From positions 2,728,001 to 2,792,000 of the forward strand of contig NZ_CP135164.1 of NCBI RefSeq assembly GCF_001940225.2: a stretch of 64,000 nt of DNA, written 5' to 3'. Under the pieces are notes generated by a model, which was not told where the DNA came from, made no database searches, and saw only the letters and a program-made list of their open reading frames with translations. Below, one piece after another: positions 47,611-53,582 of this stretch; positions within the stretch are counted from its first letter, which is position 1; every line of letters begins with the position of its first letter. This DNA is from Roseburia sp. 499. Its GTDB lineage: Bacteria; Bacillota; Clostridia; Lachnospirales; Lachnospiraceae. The position numbers and the translations under genes are program-made.

Positions 47611-47710
47611 TAGCCAGCCGCACATTGCGAGCCAGAGGCTATAAAAGTAAATATCAAGTTTTCAATGTGCGGACATAGCCTCTATACAATTGTACTTTGT
47701 TCGTTGGCTA
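47611..47710. repeat. Interleaved inverted repeats (pseudoknot topology)
   Basis: Stem A is CCGCACATTG (47618-47627) with CAATGTGCGG (47663-47672), 10 bp perfect. Stem B is AGAGGCTAT (47634-47642) with ATAGCCTCT (47675-47683), 9 bp perfect. The arms alternate A-B-A-B, and a 6-bp outer pair TAGCCA (47611-47616)/TGGCTA (47705-47710) encloses them. It lies between the divergent starts at 47569 and 47827. It could be a single-strand origin, an RNA switch in the 46835 leader, or a recombination site. Confidence 0.75.
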
Positions 47711-47826
47711 CATTATATCACAGTGTTTTTCTGCTTTCAACCCTATTTTATATGCCAACAGTATAAATGTTTTATGCTCATGGTTTTTGCAATTACTTTA
47801 AACTTATAGTAAAAGGAGTTGATACC

Positions 47827-48114
47827 ATGAGCACCACTATGGCAGAACGTTTAAAGGAACTAAGGCTAAAAAATCAGCTTTCCCAGACCCAAGTAGCACA
47901 TAAACTTCATATTACCCCAGCAATGGTCTCTTCTTACGAAAGAGGTGAAAAATCTCCTAGTCTGGGTTCTCTCATAGCACTTGCAGACATTTTCCATACA
48001 TCTGCTGATTACATTCTTGGCAGAACCAGCTCTTCACGTTCCTATCTTGATGTAACGGAATTGTCTAATATTCAAATTCAAGCGTTACAAACTCTGATTG
48101 ATACCATGAAATAA
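47827..48114 (+). CDS. XRE-family regulator
   Basis: A 95-aa protein with a Cro/CI-type helix-turn-helix (RLKELRLKNQLSQTQVAHKLHITPAMVSSYERGEKSPSLGSLIALADIF). ATG 47827 follows AAAGGAG; the upstream part of the frame is not coding. It probably controls excision or replication genes of the element. Confidence 0.93.
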   Translation: MSTTMAERLKELRLKNQLSQTQVAHKLHITPAMVSSYERGEKSPSLGSLIALADIFHTSADYILGRTSSSRSYLDVTELSNIQIQALQTLIDTMK

Positions 48115-48135
48115 TTTATATATCACTTATAACAA

Positions 48136-48253
48136 GACTGTCACTATGTGGCGGTCTCATTTTTTGCTTATTTGATTATTGGTAGATGATAATTCATAAA
48201 TAATAGACATGCCACAGGTAGTTCAAAGGTAAAGTACCCTTTGAACTACTTTT
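48136..48253 (+). terminator. Two terminator hairpins after the first XRE gene
   Basis: The first is GACTGTCAC (48136-48144) with GTGGCGGTC (48148-48156), using G-T pairs, followed by a T-rich run to 48165. The second is GTAGTTCAAAGG (48218-48229) with CCTTTGAACTAC (48238-48249), a perfect 12-bp stem followed by TTTT. They separate the convergent XRE genes. Confidence 0.8.
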
Positions 48254-48325
48254 GTAGTATGTAGATTTGATAATATAGACATTAACTAGGTGTTAATCTA
48301 ATTGAAGTGTTCTTTCTGCAAATAC

Positions 48326-48670
48326 TCATTTATTCCTTTCTAAACAACCTGCAATTTCTTTAATAAAAGTGCAAATTATTTCTCTAGCATCTGATGGCAT
48401 CTGCTGTATTGTCAAATTTACTTGTTCTATTTCTGTTTGATTCGCACCATTGCGAATCTCTTCTGGTGTAAACAATAATTTCATCAACGGAATTTTGTAT
48501 TCTTTAGATAAACTTTCAATTGTCTGAAAGTTTTCTATTCCCTCTCCCTTCTCATACCTTCGAATTGTATTTGTACATACGTTAAGCTTTTCTGCCATTT
48601 CTTCTGCCGAAACAGAATGTACCATTCTTTGTTTTTTTAACATTGTGCCAATTTCATCCACTTTTCTCAT
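48326..48670 (-). CDS. XRE-family regulator (second)
   Basis: A 114-aa protein with an N-terminal helix-turn-helix (LKKQRMVHSVSAEEMAEKLNVCTNTIRRYEKGEG) and a helical tail of about 50 residues. It is transcribed away from the small-gene operon, like a phage-type repressor opposite its target operon. AAAGGAG precedes the ATG. Confidence 0.92.
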   Translation of the reverse strand: MRKVDEIGTMLKKQRMVHSVSAEEMAEKLNVCTNTIRRYEKGEGIENFQTIESLSKEYKIPLMKLLFTPEEIRNGANQTEIEQVNLTIQQMPSDAREIICTFIKEIAGCLERNK

Positions 48671-48954
48671 ATGTATAAATCTCCTTTCTTTAATGGATAA
48701 GACCTATACAAACAAGTACCTTTACATGATTAATGATTTTTTTTTATGTACTTCTCTTTTTTGAAAGTACCTATCTTTATTACAATGGTTGATAAATTAG
48801 AATTGCTTTATAAGTAAAATTAATAATCGGTTTACTAATAATAACCATTTACTTAAATAGTGACAAAATGTGTACACTTATTCTCAAATGGTGTGCTTTC
48901 TGATTATACCTTTTTGCAGGATAATTAAAGTGTACAAAGAAAGCAGGTGAACGC
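48671..48954. promoter_or_regulatory. Control region between repressor and replication genes
   Basis: TGTACACTT (48871-48879) and its inverse AAGTGTACA (48928-48936) flank a plausible promoter (TTCTCA, 17 bp, TTATAC near 48881-48909) and look like operators of one of the XRE proteins. AAGTACCT occurs twice near 48714 and 48762, with a GTACTT/AAGTAC hairpin. No gene is seen in these 284 bp. Confidence 0.55.
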
Positions 48955-49020
48955 ATGAAAGGAAAGGTACGAAGTCCTACACTTTTTCTTAAATGTAGAT
49001 AGTGCATTTAAGAATGGAGG
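48955..49020 (+). promoter_or_regulatory. Leader mini-gene and hairpin before the small-gene operon
   Basis: A 15-codon frame (MKGKVRSPTLFLKCR, 48955-49002) begins behind GCAGGTG. Its end overlaps a perfect 10-bp stem, TTCTTAAATG (48986-48995) with CATTTAAGAA (49005-49014), directly before the GGAGG (49016-49020) of the next gene. Translating the mini-gene would open the hairpin, so it may couple leader translation to the downstream gene. Confidence 0.5.
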
Positions 49021-49027
49021 TGTAACA

Positions 49028-49270
49028 ATGGGTGCAATCCCCTATAGCTATCAGCAGATAAAAAACACATTAAAAGAACATGGTCTGCGTTTGGAAAAGT
49101 TATGGATATATAAGGAAAGAATCACCAAATATGACATTCTTGATAAAGAAGGTACTATTCTTATTCATAAGCTTAGCTTGAATCAGTTGCGCTGGATTTT
49201 TACTATAGCTGGTGTTCCTATAGATTCTTCAAACCCGCCAGACCAAACAAAGGAGGAGAAACAATGTTAA
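49028..49270 (+). CDS. Hypothetical element protein
   Basis: An 80-aa protein (MGAIPYSYQQIKNTLKEHGLRLEKLWIYKERITKYDILDKEG...). No domain is recognised. GGAGG is 7 bases before the ATG. It is the first of four closely spaced or overlapping small genes running toward rep; the next gene overlaps its end by 7 bases. Confidence 0.75.
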   Translation: MGAIPYSYQQIKNTLKEHGLRLEKLWIYKERITKYDILDKEGTILIHKLSLNQLRWIFTIAGVPIDSSNPPDQTKEEKQC

Positions 49271-49647
49271 TAAAGAACTTACAATTAGAACTAAACAATA
49301 TTAACTTCAAGAAAGAAGTTGATTTTTGCTTAGTAACAGAGGTTAACCCTTTACTGGATTACAACGCTAATGCGGAAAATCCACCTGCTATCGGACATAA
49401 ATACAGATGCCTTGGAAATAGCAATTCTCATTTCGACGTAAAAATCAAGGATTCCAAAACACCTGTTATTACAAATGACATGATTGCTGCCGCAGAGAAT
49501 ATAGGAATCAAGGTTCTGTTTAAGGATATGGTTATAAAAGCCTATGCCTTTATAGAAAAAAGCAGTGGTAATCTCAAACAGGGAGTAACAGTAACAGCAT
49601 CTAGCATTGAGTTACTGAAAGATAACAATAATGAAATTGTCATGTAA
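49264..49647 (+). CDS. Hypothetical element protein, possible DNA-binding role
   Basis: A 127-aa protein with alternating strands (DVKIKDSKTPVITNDMI ... VLFKDMVIKAYAFIEKSSGNLKQGVTVTASSIELL). The strand pattern could be an OB-like fold, as in small single-strand binding proteins of rolling-circle plasmids, but no motif proves it. AAGGAGGAG precedes the ATG. The start overlaps the preceding gene. Confidence 0.7.
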   Translation: MLIKNLQLELNNINFKKEVDFCLVTEVNPLLDYNANAENPPAIGHKYRCLGNSNSHFDVKIKDSKTPVITNDMIAAAENIGIKVLFKDMVIKAYAFIEKSSGNLKQGVTVTASSIELLKDNNNEIVM

Positions 49648-49666
49648 ACAACGAGGAGGAAAAAAA

Positions 49667-50140
49667 ATGAACAAGCAAAAAAGAAAAGCTATTGAAAAAG
49701 AACAAAAACAGGAATTTCTATTCCATCAGTATATTCGTATCGAACAGGCACTTTCGGATGCCTTATGTAAGCTATCTCTAAATCCGTTTGAAAAAATCGG
49801 CATCCAGCCCTTTTTTAAGGCAGGAAAATTAGCGTTTTATCAGGTAGCCTATGAGCTGGATTTAGACCACCTAGGTTTTGATAGTCGGTATCTGCAAGCT
49901 AGAGTTCAAGGACAAATCGATTTCGCACAGGAATATGGACATACATTCTACGTTGCTCCTTATTTTCTTGCCGAAAACAGTGCCCTTTTAAGGACTCTAC
50001 GAATAGCTTCTGTAACTTTTCCAGAGCCAGATATTGCCGTATTTCGGTGCTATGTAGTCCATTCCAAACAGACTTATCGCTTATACCTTAGCGAAAATGC
50101 TCCTTTGGATTACTTGGACATAGAATGGAGGGATGCCTAA
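49667..50140 (+). CDS. Hypothetical element protein
   Basis: A 157-aa protein with a very basic start (MNKQKRKAIEKEQKQE) and a mixed soluble body (FEKIGIQPFFKAGKLAFYQVAYELDLDHLGF...). It is not recognised. ATG 49667 follows GAGGAGG; a longer frame overlapping the previous gene lacks a site. The stop overlaps the next start (TAATG). Confidence 0.75.
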   Translation: MNKQKRKAIEKEQKQEFLFHQYIRIEQALSDALCKLSLNPFEKIGIQPFFKAGKLAFYQVAYELDLDHLGFDSRYLQARVQGQIDFAQEYGHTFYVAPYFLAENSALLRTLRIASVTFPEPDIAVFRCYVVHSKQTYRLYLSENAPLDYLDIEWRDA

Positions 50141-50619
50141 TGTCGCTTTATGAAACACTTATAGCATACCTCGATAAAAAGGCAGAGGAAAATCTGAAAG
50201 AAAAAAGAAAATTGGTCTGGGGTTCTCAACAGCTGTGTTCTGAACTTACTTACGTGCTTCATCTCTGTACATCTCCCACTGGCTTAGAGCCAGTGCGAGA
50301 TGAATACTCATTACAATCAGCTGGTTGGAAACAAGTAAACCAAGAAGTAACCTTCTGCTATCGTTGGAAGAAATGCCGGACAGGAAAGTTTCCTAATGAC
50401 TGGATGCTATCCACCCTTAGCTATCTTAACACTCATATTCAATCAGTGAGATGTAAAATAGCCAGACAGAGATGTCCAGATAATCGTGCTCGTATAGATA
50501 GAAAGTTTTACTTTTTGTCTCATGGCTTTCACATTACTGCCATTCAACAGGATAGTTACTATGCCTATATCTACATCACAATTCCTTTAAATTTTCAAGG
50601 AAACAGTTTACATCCGTAG
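50140..50619 (+). CDS. Hypothetical element protein
   Basis: A 159-aa protein (MSLYETLIAYLDKKAEENLKE...) with several cysteines and aromatic residues and a strand-rich C-terminus (HITAIQQDSYYAYIYITIPLNF). It is not recognised. Its start is coupled to the preceding gene (TAATG) with GGAGGG upstream. It ends just before the origin. Confidence 0.7.
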   Translation: MSLYETLIAYLDKKAEENLKEKRKLVWGSQQLCSELTYVLHLCTSPTGLEPVRDEYSLQSAGWKQVNQEVTFCYRWKKCRTGKFPNDWMLSTLSYLNTHIQSVRCKIARQRCPDNRARIDRKFYFLSHGFHITAIQQDSYYAYIYITIPLNFQGNSLHP

Positions 50620-50634
50620 ATAATTTGGTAGTGA

Positions 50635-50863
50635 TGTCTGGACTAGGTTACGGAAATAAACAGACTGTGCTTTACTCCATAATGGGAATACCAGACATTC
50701 GTTCCATGAACGGTGCGGATGCCTTCAGGCAATAGCACAGAGCATGGATAAGAAATGTCTGGATGCAGGCGGTGTTATAGTATTACCCCGCCTGCACAAT
50801 CACACTTAAAGCCTAGTAAAAACAAGGCTTTAGGTATGTTCGCATAGAATGCACAAAGCGAAC
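50635..50863 (+). other. Putative rolling-circle origin with CRESS-type nonanucleotide
   Basis: A perfect 9-bp stem, TGCAGGCGG (50764-50772) with CCGCCTGCA (50788-50796), presents a 15-base loop holding TAGTATTAC (50778-50786). TGTCTGG iterons lie at 50635-50641 and 50756-50762, with an inverted copy CCAGACA at 50691-50697; one is 1 base from the stem. Two further hairpins, TAAAGCCT/AGGCTTTA (50807-50832) and GTTCGC/GCGAAC (50838-50863), follow before rep. In circoviruses the Rep nicks such a loop sequence (TAGTATT/AC) to start replication. The same role here is inferred. Confidence 0.82.
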
Positions 50864-50905
50864 ACAAGTTAGCAATAGTTATATAGACAGAAAGGGGTGA
50901 TACAC

Positions 50906-51907
50906 TTGAAAGAAAATGATTTTCAGAGGAATTCATATCTGTTAACGATTAATAACCCTCTTGACCATGGCTATGACCATAAAAAAATATCAGAAATTCT
51001 GATAAGCCAATTTACTACATTACAATTTTTTGCAATGGCGGATGAGATGGGAAAAACACTCCATACGCACATATATGTCTGTTTTTCATCAAGAGTACGT
51101 TTTTCAAAAATAAAGAAAGCTTTCCCAGAAGCTCATATTGATGTAGCCAAAGGAGGTGTAGAATCCAATATTAATTACATCAAAAAAGAGGGGAAATGGG
51201 CAGAAACCGAAAAGGCAGAAACCAGCATTGAGGGAAGTTATATGGAATGGGGAATAAGACCAGCTCAAAGAGGAACAAAACAAGATATGCAAGAACTATA
51301 TGAGATGGTTAAAAATGGTTATTCTAATGCTGAAATACTGGCTATAAACAATGATTACATTCTGCATATCGATAAAATTGATAAGGTTAGAACTATGCTT
51401 TTGCAGGAGAAATATAAGAATGAACGCCGCACAAATCTGAGAGTAATTTATATTAGTGGAGCAACAGGCACCGGAAAAACCAGAGGTGTACTTGATGCAC
51501 ACGGAGATGCTAATGTATATCGTGTTTCTGATTACCAGCATCCGTTTGACGGCTATTCGATGCAATCTGTTATGGTATTTGATGAATTTCGTTCGGGATT
51601 GAAATTATCAGATATGCTTAATTACTGTGACATATATCCCATTGAACTTCCGGCACGTTATGTCAATAAGTATGCATGTTTTGATACTGTTTACATCATT
51701 TCCAACTGGGAATTAGAAGAGCAGTACAAAGAAGTGCAGAAAGACAATCCTGAATCATGGAAAGCATTTTTACGACGTATACACGAAGTAAGAATCTATG
51801 CTAAGAATGGTACCATTACTATTTATAATTCTGTTGAAAAATATTTGCACCGTAATGAAAAATTTCGGACGTTATCAACAGCAGAGCAAACGGAGCTACC
51901 ATTTTAA
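50906..51907 (+). CDS. rep: CRESS-type replication protein: HUH nickase plus SF3 helicase
   Basis: Initiates rolling-circle replication by nicking the origin. Numbering from the GTG at 50897 for simplicity: motif I SYLLTINNP (13-21), the metal motif HTH (56-58), motif III Y94-x-x-K97 (INYIKKEG), then an SF3 helicase with Walker A SGATGTGKT (187-195), Walker B VMVFDE (225-230), motif C with Asn270 (YIISN) and a likely arginine finger in FLRRI (291-295). The order matches circovirus-like Reps. TTG 50906 is preferred since AAAGGGG lies 8 bases before it. The known bacterial relatives are pCRESS plasmid Reps in Firmicutes. Confidence 0.93.
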   Translation: MKENDFQRNSYLLTINNPLDHGYDHKKISEILISQFTTLQFFAMADEMGKTLHTHIYVCFSSRVRFSKIKKAFPEAHIDVAKGGVESNINYIKKEGKWAETEKAETSIEGSYMEWGIRPAQRGTKQDMQELYEMVKNGYSNAEILAINNDYILHIDKIDKVRTMLLQEKYKNERRTNLRVIYISGATGTGKTRGVLDAHGDANVYRVSDYQHPFDGYSMQSVMVFDEFRSGLKLSDMLNYCDIYPIELPARYVNKYACFDTVYIISNWELEEQYKEVQKDNPESWKAFLRRIHEVRIYAKNGTITIYNSVEKYLHRNEKFRTLSTAEQTELPF

Positions 51908-51959
51908 CCACAGTTTCACAATACATAAGTAATATCAGAAAGGAGAAAGCACAGTACAT

Positions 51960-53255
51960 ATGGCAGACAATTCACTATTAGCACGATTGACCCTGCTGGC
52001 TGACTGTGCTAAAATCCCCTTAGATGAAGTTCTCAATGAAGATAAATCTATGAAAGAAATAAAAAAAGACTTAGAAAAAATCATCTTAGAGAACCACACA
52101 TATGATATTTATTACTCTGAAAGCGAGAAAAGCTGGCGCACTTATTTACCAGATGATACAAAACCTCATCACCGCCGCCCTCTCAAGCGCAAGAGCAAAG
52201 AGAACCTTGAAAAAGAGATTATTCAATTCTATATTGAACAGCAACAGAATAATGACCGCAAAAATGTTACATTGGAAACTTTTTATGAGAAATGGCTGAT
52301 TTACAGACGTGATTATACACCAGCAAAACCAAAAACCATTTATGAAAATACAATGGAATGGAAAAAGTTTTTTGAAGGTACTGACTTAGTGAAAATGCCT
52401 TTAGCTGAAATCAAGCCAATAACTCTTATCAAGTTCTTCCGTAAGGTTACAAAAGACAGAACCGTTACTTACAAACGTTTAAGTAATGCCCGTGCTGTAC
52501 TGAATGGTATTTTTTCATATGCGATTGAAGAAGAAATCATTGAACACAATCCCGTATCAGATGTAAACTTCAAGCAGTTTGTATACAAACCAGTAGAAAA
52601 TCAAACGGATAATGTTTTTACGCAAGAAGAAACTGCAACACTTTTAAGTTATCTAAAAGGAATCAATGAACCTTATTCTTTGGCAATCCAGCTTTCCTTT
52701 TATCTTTTTATCCGCGTTGGCGAAACAAAAGCTATTCGTTGGGAAGATATAGACTATACAAGCAGAAAAGTTTATCTTCACGGACAAGTGTTGACTGAAC
52801 GCATCCTAAATGATGATTTAACCTTTTCACCAAGAACAGTAACTATTTCTAATCAGATGAAAGGAAACACTTCACACGGATACCGTGAACAGTATCTTAC
52901 AGATGAAGCATTAGAAATCCTGAAAAAAGCAAAGGAAATTAATCCTTATGGGAAATATGTTTTTGAGCCTAACGGTTCTCTTATGACAACTGACAGTTTC
53001 AATCGACGGTTGAAAAAATATTGCAGAGAATGTAATATTCCATATCACTCAAGTCACAAAATTAGATTTTACAATGCAAGTACAGCATATGACGGCGAAA
53101 ATCTTGTTACCATATCCAAACTCATGGGACATAGTAGAGTTGAAACCACTTTACATTATCTTAGAAATGTCGATAAATCCGAAGATGATATGCAGGCTTT
53201 CCAGAATTTAGGATTGAAAAGTAAAAAAAGTGTTCAAAAGTGTTCAAACCTTTAA
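51960..53255 (+). CDS. int: Tyrosine recombinase (integrase) of the element
   Basis: Integrates and excises the element at the tRNA-Leu 3' end. The 431-aa protein has an N-terminal arm-binding region (about 46-95), a core-binding domain (about 105-200) and a catalytic domain with Arg252, His366-x-x-Arg369 (HKIR), His391 (GHSR) and the nucleophile Tyr400. It ends 50 bases before the attachment repeat. The last codons contain two AAAGTGTTCAA arm sites (53227-53237, 53237-53247). No excisionase gene is recognised in the element. Confidence 0.95.
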   Translation: MADNSLLARLTLLADCAKIPLDEVLNEDKSMKEIKKDLEKIILENHTYDIYYSESEKSWRTYLPDDTKPHHRRPLKRKSKENLEKEIIQFYIEQQQNNDRKNVTLETFYEKWLIYRRDYTPAKPKTIYENTMEWKKFFEGTDLVKMPLAEIKPITLIKFFRKVTKDRTVTYKRLSNARAVLNGIFSYAIEEEIIEHNPVSDVNFKQFVYKPVENQTDNVFTQEETATLLSYLKGINEPYSLAIQLSFYLFIRVGETKAIRWEDIDYTSRKVYLHGQVLTERILNDDLTFSPRTVTISNQMKGNTSHGYREQYLTDEALEILKKAKEINPYGKYVFEPNGSLMTTDSFNRRLKKYCRECNIPYHSSHKIRFYNASTAYDGENLVTISKLMGHSRVETTLHYLRNVDKSEDDMQAFQNLGLKSKKSVQKCSNL

Positions 53256-53261
53256 GAATAA

Positions 53262-53298
53262 AAAAATAACGGAAACACTGAATTCATCAATGTTTCCG
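53262..53298 (-). terminator. Element-supplied terminator for the tRNA operon
   Basis: An 8-bp stem, CGGAAACA (53270-53277) with TGTTTCCG (53291-53298), is followed on the minus strand by TTATTTTTTT. It lies inside the element, 15 bases beyond the tRNA-Leu 3' end, so it should end transcription of the tRNA genes after integration. Confidence 0.75.
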
Positions 53299-53304
53299 CT
53301 TCAA

Positions 53305-53333
53305 AATGTTAATGCCGCAGACCGGAATCGAAC
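53305..53333. repeat. attR core repeat
   Basis: These 29 bp are identical to 45803-45831 and overlap the 3' end of the intact tRNA-Leu gene, which is rebuilt by insertion. Confidence 0.95.
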
Positions 53334-53396
53334 CGGTACGATGTCACCACCACAGGATTTTAAGTCCTGCGCGTCTGCCAGTTCCGCCACTGCGGC
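53313..53396 (-). tRNA. tRNA-Leu (anticodon TAA)
   Basis: An 84-base gene with a complete cloverleaf: acceptor GCCGCAG/CTGCGGC, D-arm TGGCGGAACTGGCAGACGC, anticodon loop CTTAAAA with anticodon TAA, a long variable arm (type II, as in leucine tRNAs) and TTCGATT in the T-loop. CCA is not encoded. Its 3' end is the integration site of the element. Confidence 0.97.
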
Positions 53397-53419
53397 ACAT
53401 TATCTTATAAAAGATAAAA

Positions 53420-53501
53420 TGGGCGGAGAAGGATTCGAACCTTCGAAGGCATTGCCAGCAGATTTACAGTCTGTCCCCTTTGGCCACTCGGGAATCCACC
53501 C
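53420..53501 (-). tRNA. tRNA-Tyr (anticodon GTA)
   Basis: An 82-base gene with acceptor GGGTGGA/TCCGCCC, anticodon loop CTGTAAA, a long variable arm as in bacterial tyrosine tRNAs, and GTTCGAATC in the T-arm. It lies 23 bases before tRNA-Leu in the same transcript. Confidence 0.97.
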
Positions 53502-53537
53502 ATATGTCATGCAAAAGTTTTGCCCTGACAATGTCAT

Positions 53538-53566
53538 ATTATATCATATAGCTCATGCTCTTGCAA
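53538..53566 (-). promoter_or_regulatory. Promoter of the tRNA operon
   Basis: On the minus strand, TTGCAA (53566-53561) and TATAAT (53543-53538) are separated by 17 bp, placing the start about 30 bases before tRNA-Tyr. Confidence 0.8.
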
Positions 53567-53582
53567 GTACAAATTCTATTTT

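Larger units (their letters stand above)
45803..53333. mobile_element. Integrated CRESS-Rep plasmid-like element at tRNA-Leu(UAA)
   Basis: A 7.5-kb unit bounded by 29-bp direct repeats and ending with a tyrosine integrase beside the attachment site. Its contents are two exported proteins and an interleaved repeat structure on the left, two divergent/convergent XRE regulators, a run of small genes, a rolling-circle origin, rep and int on the right. No relaxase, capsid, terminase or type IV secretion gene is present, so it is neither a conjugative element nor a recognisable phage. I interpret it as an integrated plasmid that can excise and replicate by rolling circle. Confidence 0.92.

Noticed and set aside
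45803..53333. Integrative conjugative element or prophage
   Set aside because: No relaxase, coupling protein, type IV secretion, terminase, portal, capsid or lysis gene is seen in the 7.5 kb; the Rep is a rolling-circle initiator, not a relaxase.
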